Made by a program: the position numbers and the translations under genes
Notes under the pieces: generated by a model
Told to the model about the DNA's origin: nothing
What the model saw: the letters and a program-made list of their open reading frames with translations, nothing else
Databases searched by the model: none
Part shown: piece by piece, positions 54,376 through 62,409 of the stretch
Position numbering within the stretch: position 1 is the first letter of the stretch
Layout: each line of letters opens with the position of its first letter
Assembly: GCA_017445405.1 (NCBI GenBank)
Contig: JAFSUD010000042.1
Coordinates: 1 to 64,000, forward strand
Reading direction: 5' to 3'
Source of the DNA: Synergistaceae bacterium
Lineage (GTDB): Bacteria > Synergistota > Synergistia > Synergistales > Aminobacteriaceae
Length of the DNA: 64,000 bases

Positions 54376-55279
54376 GAAGCACTCTCCTGATAAGCGCGAA
54401 GAAATCCGGCTCAGTCATAAGCACTCCCAGAATCATGACCGCTCCTCCGATAACCTTCCAGACTGTGATAATTTCCGGCTCTGTCCCAAGATATGCGGTC
54501 AATATCGGCGATGCTGCCATAGTCATAATAATTTCTGTCGAAAATATCAGCGAAGTGTTAAGAGGGCTTATGTATCTTTGTGCGTAGACCTGAACTATTC
54601 CGTAAAGTCCCCTGATGAAGAAGCTCACGTAGATAACGCTTCCCCAGAACTCAGGATTTACCGGCAGAGAAAACGGCACTCCAAAAAATACGGCCTCCCC
54701 TGCCCAGAGTATCAGTGAGAACACAAAGCAGAAGAACATCTGCCCCATAGCTATTATTGAGGGGTTTGACGATGAAGAGTATGCACCTGTAGTTACTATG
54801 TAGAACGCGAAGGAAATATCTGAGACAAGCAGATAAAGCACGTGCCAGTTCCAGAGTTCCGAGAAGTCGGCCTCAACCATAAGCAGCAGACCGCAAAGCA
54901 CAGAGATTATCCCGAAAACTGTCCCCATGTCAGGAATCTGCCTGTACTGAAGAAATGCTATGAATGAGATAAACACGAAGTCCGTAGACAGCAGCGCATT
55001 AGTCATCGTCGGCCCTGCTCCTGCTACTCCGAGAAGCATGAAGATGTTGAACGCTACAAGCTCTGCAGAAAGAATCATGCTCTGTTTTACCTGCCTGATG
55101 TCCAGCCTGAAAAGTTCGCCGAAGAAGAATGCAAGTGAGATTGTGAAGCCTACAAGGTTAGTGATGCAGAGAAATGCGAAATGAGACACAGACTCAGGAA
55201 TCCATATCAGAAAGACGTTCTGTATAGCCGCAAAGAATGTTATGAACAGCAGGGAAATATTAGCCTCAAGTTTATTCAC
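54368..55279 (-). CDS. EamA/DMT-like membrane transporter
   Basis: 303 residues, about ten membrane segments in two halves, as in EamA drug/metabolite exporters. The second half contains VYAQRYISPLNTSLIFSTEIIMTMAASPILTAYLGTEPEI, typical of the family. Substrate unknown. It lies 4 bp from the DUF2156 gene. Confidence 0.7.
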   Translation of the reverse strand: MNKLEANISLLFITFFAAIQNVFLIWIPESVSHFAFLCITNLVGFTISLAFFFGELFRLDIRQVKQSMILSAELVAFNIFMLLGVAGAGPTMTNALLSTDFVFISFIAFLQYRQIPDMGTVFGIISVLCGLLLMVEADFSELWNWHVLYLLVSDISFAFYIVTTGAYSSSSNPSIIAMGQMFFCFVFSLILWAGEAVFFGVPFSLPVNPEFWGSVIYVSFFIRGLYGIVQVYAQRYISPLNTSLIFSTEIIMTMAASPILTAYLGTEPEIITVWKVIGGAVMILGVLMTEPDFFALIRRVLHV

Positions 55280-55283
55280 AGCA

Positions 55284-56216
55284 CTACACCTCCTGCACTA
55301 TGAATTTCTCTATCATGATGTCCGGCCTGTCAAAGTGCTTCTTCTCCCGTATGCCCTCAATGCCTACGTCTTCCTCAACATTTATGTAATGCATTCCATG
55401 ACAGCACATATTGATAAACTCCTGATTCAGGACACGGCAGATGCTCCGGATGCTGGTATCTCCCTTCTCCTCCATTGAGTCGCAGTAACTCTCAGAGAGG
55501 CGAGAACCGTACTCATAGCCTGATACCTTGCCGTCAATGAAGAGCACTATTCCGAACAGGCCAAGCTCGAAAAAGTTATCGAGTGCGACTTGAATAGCTG
55601 CGTTGTCTGTTGTGATTGCGTCTATGTAGTGCTGGCTGCGTTCCTGAGACTCGAGCTTATACTTCAGCCACGAGGCCTGGTACTCACGAATCAGCGGTAT
55701 ATGTTCCTTCTCTATCCTGAGAATCTCGCATCTGTCTCCGTAATCACGGAAGAATCGGTTAATCTTCTGCCTGCGGTTTCTCAAGCCCCAGCGCGATAAA
55801 TCTTCCTGCCTGTCAATGCTGTAAACATATTCAGTGTAGTCCTCGCTGGACTCTGCTGAGAACCTGCCGGGAAATAAGCTGCACACAATATCCTTTGCGC
55901 TCTGAGTCAGAGTCTCGAACCTTACGCGTGCTTCATGTCCGTGAGCATCATCAATGACATTCTGAACCGCCCGCCTCAATGCTTCGGAGTCCGCCCTGTC
56001 TCCGTGAGGAAAGAGGTAGACGCGGCAATTCTCCGTGCACTTGGCCGAACGCAAGGTGTAGAGGTATCCCTCATTCTCGCAGAACATGTCGCCGTATTTG
56101 TGCCTCAGACACCATGACGACACAAAAGAGTGCTGGCAGGATCCTTCGCCGTATTTGAACGTGTAGGAGTCTACCAGCGGCTTCATGCCCAAAGTTAAGG
56201 GCTGAAAGTTGAGCAT
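55284..56216 (-). CDS. DUF2156 (phosphatidylglycerol lysyltransferase C-terminal-like) protein
   Basis: 310 residues, GNAT-like double-domain fold of DUF2156: CENEGYLYTLRS near residue 50, then YVYSIDRQEDLSRWGLRNRRQKINRFFRDY and FIDGKVSGYEYG. Relatives transfer aminoacyl groups to lipids (MprF), but this lacks the membrane part and its acceptor is unknown. It is 6 bp downstream of the STAS gene; such proteins recur beside partner-switch modules. Confidence 0.72.
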   Translation of the reverse strand: MLNFQPLTLGMKPLVDSYTFKYGEGSCQHSFVSSWCLRHKYGDMFCENEGYLYTLRSAKCTENCRVYLFPHGDRADSEALRRAVQNVIDDAHGHEARVRFETLTQSAKDIVCSLFPGRFSAESSEDYTEYVYSIDRQEDLSRWGLRNRRQKINRFFRDYGDRCEILRIEKEHIPLIREYQASWLKYKLESQERSQHYIDAITTDNAAIQVALDNFFELGLFGIVLFIDGKVSGYEYGSRLSESYCDSMEEKGDTSIRSICRVLNQEFINMCCHGMHYINVEEDVGIEGIREKKHFDRPDIMIEKFIVQEV

Positions 56217-56221
56217 AACGC

Positions 56222-56527
56222 TTATTTCTCGATATTCAGGATTTCGTCAAAGCCCGTTACTTCGAAGATCTCCAGAATCTCCTGACCTGCGTTCTTGATT
56301 GTCATGCTGCCCTGCTTGTTCATGGTCTTCTGGGCCTTGAGGAGGACTCGGAGTCCCGCTGATGACACGTAGGCGAGCTTGGCCAGGTCGAACGTGAGAG
56401 TCTTGACGCTGCCGAGAGAGTTATTGAGTTCTGCCTCGAGCTGGGGAGCAGTTGTAGTGTCGAGTCTGCCCTCAAGTGTGAGAGCAAGTGAGTCGCCTGA
56501 TGAATCCTTAGCAATAGTTAATGCCAT
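56222..56527 (-). CDS. STAS-domain anti-sigma factor antagonist
   Basis: 101 residues. The STAS fold is clear: LEGRLDTTTAPQLEAELNN, LDFDLAKLAYVSSAGLRVLL-like segment with the phosphorylatable Ser in YVSSAGL near residue 58. It is the switch protein acted on by the phosphatase/kinase at 50975. First gene of the operon. GTGGAGG precedes the ATG at 56527. Confidence 0.92.
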   Translation of the reverse strand: MALTIAKDSSGDSLALTLEGRLDTTTAPQLEAELNNSLGSVKTLTFDLAKLAYVSSAGLRVLLKAQKTMNKQGSMTIKNAGQEILEIFEVTGFDEILNIEK

Positions 56528-56563
56528 GATATTAACCTCCACATTGTGATTAGGAATTTGCAC

Positions 56564-56592
56564 AAATTAACATTTTTTCGTGAGAGAGTCAA
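56564..56592 (-). promoter_or_regulatory. promoter of the partner-switching operon
   Basis: On the minus strand TTGACT (56592-56587), 17-bp spacer, TAATTT (56569-56564), about 37 bp before the STAS start. Confidence 0.65.
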
Positions 56593-56616
56593 TGATTCTT
56601 CATTAGGCTTACTCTC

Positions 56617-56644
56617 TGGACACATCAACAACTTGTTGTATAAT
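56617..56644 (+). promoter_or_regulatory. promoter of the coiled-coil secreted protein gene
   Basis: TGGACA, 16-bp spacer, TATAAT, about 95 bp before the ATG at 56740. It is divergent from the STAS operon promoter. Confidence 0.7.
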
Positions 56645-56739
56645 AACGCAAAATTTTCATTACCCCATAAAATATTCAGGCCAGTCGGACAAAATATAGT
56701 TCACATGAAAATCTTGATTCAGGAAGGATAATCACAAAT

Positions 56740-57495
56740 ATGTTCAACCGTAAAATTTCAGCACCGCTAGTGTTACTGCTAATGTTAATGCCGGTGATGT
56801 GCAGCGCAGCAGAGATTCCAGATCCGGTATTGGCGCAGTGGTCTCACGAAATCAACGTAACAGACAAGGACGGCGACCAGAGCATAAGGGTGAAGGCTAC
56901 ATATTACTCAAATGAGTACGTTGAAGCCCTTATAGCGTCAGAAGCAGAGAAGAATTTATGGACTGCTGACGAGATGGAGAACTACAAATATACTCTCCTT
57001 AAGAACCTTAATCTCGGCGAGTGCATACCGTTCCACATTGATATATATGTGCGCGGACTGCCGATGTATGCCGGCCCGTTTGACAAGCACATAACTATGA
57101 TGGTGGGCAAGAAAAGGTATCAGCCCGTAGATTATGATAAACGCTTCAACTTCAAGATATTAGGCCCCCGCGACGGGATGGTGTATTTCCCGAAATATGA
57201 CCCGAAGACGGGCAAAGAGATACTAGCAGGAGCTAAGGATGTCAGGCTGATATTCGACAGCGCAATAAGCGTAGCGTTATCGCCCAGAGGAGATGTAACG
57301 TGGGTGTGGGACTTGACGAAGGACAGGGCAAAGATAGGCGGAGGCAAGGCAGCTAACCGTCTCGAGGTTGACCGCCTCCTGAAGCGCAGCGAGAAGCTCA
57401 ACGCAGACCGCGAGGCCTTGAGGAAGCAATTAGAGGCACTTGACAAGGAAGTCGGCGAAGTGAACAGCCGAATAGACGAACTGCAGTCAGAGTAA
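56740..57495 (+). CDS. secreted hypothetical protein with C-terminal coiled coil
   Basis: 251 residues. Signal peptide (LVLLLMLMPVMCSAA) then an unrecognised domain (VLAQWSHEINVTDKDGD.., PKYDPKTGKEIL, VTWVWDLTKD) and a ~45-residue coiled coil at the end (LLKRSEKLNADREALRKQLEALDKEV). Periplasmic or surface protein. The coiled-coil 3' end is duplicated twice downstream. Confidence 0.7.
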   Translation: MFNRKISAPLVLLLMLMPVMCSAAEIPDPVLAQWSHEINVTDKDGDQSIRVKATYYSNEYVEALIASEAEKNLWTADEMENYKYTLLKNLNLGECIPFHIDIYVRGLPMYAGPFDKHITMMVGKKRYQPVDYDKRFNFKILGPRDGMVYFPKYDPKTGKEILAGAKDVRLIFDSAISVALSPRGDVTWVWDLTKDRAKIGGGKAANRLEVDRLLKRSEKLNADREALRKQLEALDKEVGEVNSRIDELQSE

Positions 57496-57803
57496 TTCAC
57501 GATGCAGAGGCAAAGCAGCTAACCGTCTCAAAGCTGACCGCCTCCTGAAGCTCAACGCAGACCGCGAAGCCCTGAGGAAGCAGCTAGAGGCACTCGACAA
57601 GGAAGCCGACGAAGTGAACAGCAGAATAGATGAATTACAGTCAGAGTAATTCACGATGCAGAGGCAAAGCAGCTAACCGTCTCAAAGCTGACCGCCTCCT
57701 GAAGCTCAACGCAGACCGCGAAGCCCTGAGGAAGCAGCTAGAGGCACTCGACAAGGAAGCCGACGAAGTGAACAGCCGAATAGATGAGTTACAGTCAGAG
57801 TAA
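57341..57803. repeat. tandem repeat (154 bp) of the coiled-coil gene 3' end, two extra copies
   Basis: The stop-region AGTAATTCAC appears at 57491, 57645 and 57799, a 154-bp period. The two extra copies resemble each other more than the gene, lacking a 12-bp piece of it (GCGCAGCGAGAA region), so the second probably came from the first. They are not in frame with the gene. The 57804-57919 remainder holds no gene. Confidence 0.93.
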
Positions 57804-57919
57804 TTCACAATGCAGAGTCAATAATTACACGATAGACGAATTATAGGAACAGTCGGTAAAATATTAAGCGCAAGCTAAATAAACACTAACAGCCACACGA
57901 AAGGAAGAGAATTTTTACT

Positions 57920-58885
57920 ATGAACAAGATGGACCGTATCGCTGTACTTACGAGCGGAGGAGACTCGCCGGGAATGAACGCGGCAGTCCGAGCCGTAGCC
58001 CGTACCTGTATGTTCAACGATAAAGAGTGCATCGGAGTAATGAGAGGCTATGAGGGCCTTATCGACGGGGACTTTATCCCGCTGGACAGAAAGGCAGTCG
58101 GAGGAATAATTCACCGCGGGGGAACAATTCTGCGCACAGCGAGGAGCGAACGCTTCAAGACCCCCGAAGGCCGCGAAGAAGCAGTAGGCAGAATGAAGGA
58201 CGCAGGCATTGACGGCCTAGTTGTGATAGGCGGAGACGGCTCATTTCACGGAGCGAAGGCACTTCACGACATGGGATTTCCGACGATAGGCATACCCGGC
58301 ACAATTGACAACGACATAACCGGCACGGACGAGACCATCGGCTTCGACACCGCCGTAAACACTGCGCTTGAGGCGATCATGAAGCTCCGCGACACAGCAT
58401 CGAGCCACGAGAGACTCTTCGTCGCTGAGGTCATGGGACGCAATGCAGGATTTCTCGCGCTTGAAGTTGCCGTAGCGACCGGAGCGGAGTACGCAGTAGT
58501 TCCCGAGCTGCCCTTGAGCATCGGAAACTTGGTGAAGATACTCAAGACCTCCTACGAGCAGCACAAGACTCACACGCTGGTCATTCTGGCAGAGGGCGTA
58601 ATGTCTGCTGCGGAGATGCGCGAACAGTTGGCCGATGCAGGAGGCTATGACGCAAGAGTTACCGTGCTCGGGTACATCCAGAGGGGCGGACACCCTACAT
58701 CATTTGACGTTGTGCTCGCCACGCGCATGGGAGCATTCGCTACGGAGAACCTGATGATCGGCAAGTCCGGAATGATGGTCGGCAACATTAACCACAAGCT
58801 CACGTTAAGCCCGTTGGAGCGCGCATGGAGTGAACATAAATCATTAAGCCCTGAAATGCTGAGCTTAATCAACAAGATGAACTAG
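57920..58885 (+). CDS. pfkA: ATP-dependent 6-phosphofructokinase
   Basis: 321 residues, bacterial PfkA length. LTSGGDSPGMNAAVR at the N-terminus; IGGDGSFHGA near residue 100 has Gly in the position that indicates ATP use; PGTIDNDI..TIGFDTAVNT is the catalytic and substrate segment; VTVLGYIQRGGHPTSFD is the fructose-6-phosphate site. It phosphorylates fructose 6-phosphate in glycolysis. GAAAGGAAGAG precedes the ATG. Confidence 0.95.
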   Translation: MNKMDRIAVLTSGGDSPGMNAAVRAVARTCMFNDKECIGVMRGYEGLIDGDFIPLDRKAVGGIIHRGGTILRTARSERFKTPEGREEAVGRMKDAGIDGLVVIGGDGSFHGAKALHDMGFPTIGIPGTIDNDITGTDETIGFDTAVNTALEAIMKLRDTASSHERLFVAEVMGRNAGFLALEVAVATGAEYAVVPELPLSIGNLVKILKTSYEQHKTHTLVILAEGVMSAAEMREQLADAGGYDARVTVLGYIQRGGHPTSFDVVLATRMGAFATENLMIGKSGMMVGNINHKLTLSPLERAWSEHKSLSPEMLSLINKMN

Positions 58886-58898
58886 CAGTTGTGTTTTA

Positions 58899-58937
58899 CC
58901 GGGGGAGTATGAACTCTTAAAGCTCCCCTTTCTTCTC
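58899..58937 (+). terminator. Rho-independent terminator of pfkA
   Basis: GGGGAG / CTCCCC stem followed by TTTCTTCT. Confidence 0.75.
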
Positions 58938-58967
58938 AACAAATACACTCAATAAAGGAAAGATCAC

Positions 58968-60575
58968 ATGCCGAGAACGAAAACTACAGAACCAGAAGAA
59001 GAACAGCCCCGGGCTGTCAGGACAAGGACAGCAGCGAGAAGGACAGCAGTCCGCAGAACATCAGCCGAGACAGAACAGGACACAGTAAATGAGGTGAATG
59101 AACCGATTATGTTACCTGCATCAATGAGAATGACACCTGAAGAACTCAGCGAAGAAGTACGCGCCATTCAGGAGGAGAGCTACAGCACCCGCAAGCCTGT
59201 ATTGCTGCCTCCGGAAGAACCTGAAGAGCCGGAGACCGATGAACCTGAAGAGCCGGTACAGTACAGGCTCTCAGGCGGAAGGCGTGAGATGAGCGGGACC
59301 CGTGAATTAATCCAGCACCCGAAGCCCAAGTACACCTACGCAATGCTGGCCTCAAAGAGTGCTGCTGACCTGCGCAGGATGGCTAAAGATTTCGACGTGA
59401 ACGCTCCTGCAAGTATGCGCAAGGACGACGTGATTATCGCGATTCTGAAATCACAGGCCGAGAGCATGAACTACAGGTTCGGAGGCGGGACTCTGGAGAT
59501 TCTCCCTGAAAATTTCGGCTTCCTAAGACCTAAGGGAATGCTCCCGACAGACAGCGACGTATATTTGTCGTCATCGCAGATAAGACGCTTTGGACTCAGG
59601 AACGGCGACGTAATCTGGGGACTTATCAGGCCGCCCAGAGATCAGGAGCACTACGAGGCATTATTGCGGGTCGAGACCGTGAACTTCACAGATCCTGAGC
59701 ACTCGCGCAACAGGCCGGTATTCGCGCAGCTGACTCCGGTCTTCCCGGACAAGAGACTCAGCCTCGAGTACGACAGCAAGGACTTAGCTACACGCCTTGT
59801 TGACATGTTCGCACCGATCGGACTCGGGCAGAGGGCACTCATAGTTTCGCCCCCAAAAGCCGGAAAAACTACACTTCTGAAGCGCATAGCACGGGCAATC
59901 GCAGCAAACTCGCCTGACGTTATCATCATGGCTCTGCTGATTGATGAACGCCCTGAAGAAGTTACTGATATTTCCCGCTCAATTGACGGTGAAGTTATTG
60001 CGTCGACGTTTGACAGGCCTGCGGACGAGCATATCAGGGTCGCAAATCTCGCACTCGAGAAGGCAAAGAGACTCGTTGAGGCCAAGAGGGACGTAGTGAT
60101 TCTCCTCGACAGCATCACCAGGCTAGCACGTGCCTCAAACCTGACTGTGCCTCCGTCGGGACGGACTCTCTCTGGAGGACTCGATCCTTCGGGACTCTAC
60201 TTCCCCAAGAGATTTTTCGGAGCAGCGCGCAACTTTGAGGAGGGCGGAAGTCTGACCATCATAGGCACTGCACTGACGGACACCGGCTCGAGAATGGACG
60301 ACGTCATCTATGAAGAGTTCAAGGGTACGGGAAACATGGAGCTTCATTTGTCGCGCAAGCTGGCGGAACAGAGAATTTTCCCTGCAATCGACATCACGAA
60401 GTCTGGCACGAGACGCGAAGAGTTATTGATGCCTGATGATGACCTCAAACGTTTATGGATACTCCGCAAGAGAATAGCAGGAGTAGATGAAGCAGGAGCA
60501 CTCAACCTTATAATTGACAAGCTGAAGCAGACGGAGAACAACGCAGAATTTCTCAGCTCTATTAAACTTGCCTGA
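58968..60575 (+). CDS. rho: transcription termination factor Rho
   Basis: 535 residues. About 110 extra residues at the N-terminus (Arg/Thr-rich then Glu/Pro-rich) precede the Rho N-terminal domain ([14 protein letters not shown]), the RNA-binding domain ([16 protein letters not shown]) and the RecA-like motor with [15 protein letters not shown] Walker [13 protein letters not shown] and the Q/R-loop region [16 protein letters not shown]. Such low-complexity N-terminal extensions occur in several phyla. A separate transcription unit with AAAGGAA upstream. Confidence 0.96.
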   Translation: MPRTKTTEPEEEQPRAVRTRTAARRTAVRRTSAETEQDTVNEVNEPIMLPASMRMTPEELSEEVRAIQEESYSTRKPVLLPPEEPEEPETDEPEEPVQYRLSGGRREMSGTRELIQHPKPKYTYAMLASKSAADLRRMAKDFDVNAPASMRKDDVIIAILKSQAESMNYRFGGGTLEILPENFGFLRPKGMLPTDSDVYLSSSQIRRFGLRNGDVIWGLIRPPRDQEHYEALLRVETVNFTDPEHSRNRPVFAQLTPVFPDKRLSLEYDSKDLATRLVDMFAPIGLGQRALIVSPPKAGKTTLLKRIARAIAANSPDVIIMALLIDERPEEVTDISRSIDGEVIASTFDRPADEHIRVANLALEKAKRLVEAKRDVVILLDSITRLARASNLTVPPSGRTLSGGLDPSGLYFPKRFFGAARNFEEGGSLTIIGTALTDTGSRMDDVIYEEFKGTGNMELHLSRKLAEQRIFPAIDITKSGTRREELLMPDDDLKRLWILRKRIAGVDEAGALNLIIDKLKQTENNAEFLSSIKLA

Positions 60576-60615
60576 AAAATCTATTCACGAATTTCGCATA
60601 AACCCAGTAACGACA

Positions 60616-60648
60616 AAACCCGCCTTATGTAAGGTGGGTTTACATTTG
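60616..60648 (+). terminator. Rho-independent terminator of rho
   Basis: AAACCCGCCTT / AAGGTGGGTTT stem, followed by TACATTTGCTT; the T run is weak. Confidence 0.65.
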
Positions 60649-60668
60649 CTTCGTTGTCTCATTTATGA

Positions 60669-60740
60669 AGCCGGTGAACAGATTCGAACTGTTGACCTGC
60701 GCATTACGAGTGCGCTGCTCTACCTCTGAGCCACACCGGC
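60669..60740 (-). tRNA. tRNA-Thr(CGT)
   Basis: The minus strand folds as a cloverleaf: acceptor GCCGGTG/CACCGGC, D arm GCTC..GAGC, anticodon stem GCGCA/TGCGC with loop CTCGTAA (anticodon CGT, decodes ACG), T arm AACAG-TTCGAAT-CTGTT. CCA is not encoded. Confidence 0.95.
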
Positions 60741-60771
60741 AATAATGCTTTGGGATTGACGGTGTGAGATT

Positions 60772-62310
60772 TTACCAGCTCATGAACTTTTTGACAAGCG
60801 GTAACATCAACATTAACGCAAATATATTCATGCTCCCGCCGTTGCAGGCACCTGATGACAAGTTTTCTCCAAGCTCACGGAGCCAGTTATTGTCCTGCGT
60901 GTTGTCGTAGTTCGTCTGTTCTGAAGGCGAGTATTGAGAATAGTCATCGTACTCCGGCCACTCTGTGCTCTCTTCTGGAATGTATGAAGTGTTTGCCTGA
61001 TAGTCAAGTGCTGCTCTCAGGTCAAGTATTCCTGATGATGCACTGTCAAGAACTGCACGCTTGAGCTGGTATGCCGTGCTGCCGGGACTCTCGGAGGCCA
61101 GAAGTGCGACAGCTCCCGAGACATGAGGAGCAGCCATTGATGTCCCCTGCGCTGAACGGAGGCTGACTCCGTCCGTGATGTATCTCGTGATGGACTGAAT
61201 CCATGTGCTCAGAATATTTACTCCGGGTGCGTAGATGTCTGCTCCCGTGTTGGTGAACTCTGCGGGCGATCCGTCAGTGTCTATAGCTGATACGCTTATC
61301 ATGTTATCGAGTCCTGCGAACGATGCAGGATAGACATAATATCCAGTGCCATAGATGAGCGAGCCTCCTGAGTATTTCGTCCTTGTTGTGGCCTGTCCGA
61401 CCACAGCGTTATAGTTTCCTGCTGCACACACTATGACGGCCTCGTTCAGTGCGTCCAAGTCCTTGAATGCTCTCCACAGCGGGAAGGTTACGAGGTTGTC
61501 GTGAGTCGGAGCGTAGGGTATGTATGTCTCGAGCGACATGTTCACTGCCTTGATGTTCACTCCCTGACGGATGAGTCCCGCAGTGTAGTTCAGTGCGTTG
61601 ATGACGTTTGCGAAAGTTCCTGCACCCGAGCTGTCGAGAGTTTTGACGGAGATTAGCCCGACGTTCCAGTTCACACCAGCCACGCCGATGCCGTTATTGC
61701 CGACCGCGCCTATTGTCCCCGCAACATGAGTCCCGTGCCCGTAATCGTCCATCGCTGAAGATGAAGAAGATATTGTGTTAGTGCCGTACTCTGTCGCAAC
61801 GTTGGCTGTCAGGTCAGGGTTGGTGTCGTCGATGCCGGAGTCCAGAATCGCAACGTATACTGCATTGCTGCCCGTCGAGATGTCCCACGCAGAATAAGCG
61901 TTGATGAAGTTCATCCCCCAGCAGTTCCCTGCGTAGTCATCATTTGGGACGACTGCAGCATGAACGGTGTAGTTGGGGGAAGCTGCGAGGACTTCAGGAT
62001 TTCTGAGGAGTTCTGCGGAGAGTTCTTCAGGAGTCTTAATCTCAGAGTGGATGAGTGCGTAAACGCTGCTGCCAGCTTCCGAGATTGCGGGGTAAGTCTG
62101 CTTGACCCATGCTCCGGAGGCCGCGGCGAAACTGGCTGTGCGCAATGCCTCTGCTCCCATGCCCTCAAGGCTCGAGGCCGAGACTCCGTTTTTCGGATCA
62201 GAAGGCTTCAGGACGACGAGGACATCACCCGGCACATAATCTACGGCATAAGCGTGAAGCGGGAATAATAGTATCAGTGCACAAAGCACAAATTTTCTGC
62301 ATGTGTTCAT
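60772..62310 (-). CDS. secreted subtilisin-like protease (S8) with Synergist-CTERM-type tail
   Basis: About 512 residues. Signal peptide (FVLCALILLFPLHAYA), an inhibitor-like propeptide (ELSAELLRNPEVLAASPNYTV), then the catalytic domain with AILDSGID (Asp), GHGTHVAGT (His) and GTSMAAPHVSG (Ser). The C-terminus has a polar linker, then SGACNGGS, a hydrophobic stretch (MNIFALMLMLPLV) and KK, matching the Cys-containing sorting signal described in Synergistetes. So it is probably anchored to the cell surface. Start is ATG 62310 (GTG 62319 possible). Confidence 0.9.
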   Translation of the reverse strand: MNTCRKFVLCALILLFPLHAYAVDYVPGDVLVVLKPSDPKNGVSASSLEGMGAEALRTASFAAASGAWVKQTYPAISEAGSSVYALIHSEIKTPEELSAELLRNPEVLAASPNYTVHAAVVPNDDYAGNCWGMNFINAYSAWDISTGSNAVYVAILDSGIDDTNPDLTANVATEYGTNTISSSSSAMDDYGHGTHVAGTIGAVGNNGIGVAGVNWNVGLISVKTLDSSGAGTFANVINALNYTAGLIRQGVNIKAVNMSLETYIPYAPTHDNLVTFPLWRAFKDLDALNEAVIVCAAGNYNAVVGQATTRTKYSGGSLIYGTGYYVYPASFAGLDNMISVSAIDTDGSPAEFTNTGADIYAPGVNILSTWIQSITRYITDGVSLRSAQGTSMAAPHVSGAVALLASESPGSTAYQLKRAVLDSASSGILDLRAALDYQANTSYIPEESTEWPEYDDYSQYSPSEQTNYDNTQDNNWLRELGENLSSGACNGGSMNIFALMLMLPLVKKFMSW

Positions 62311-62409
62311 GAAATTCACTGCTTTCTATGAAAATATGATGAATAGTAACACGCACTTACTTTTTCGGGCATGTATAATCTTACGCAAAATCTTAACATG
62401 GAGGAAAGT

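Noticed and set aside
60669-60740. Integration hotspot at the tRNA-Thr
   Set aside because: No integrase or direct repeat of the tRNA 3' end nearby.
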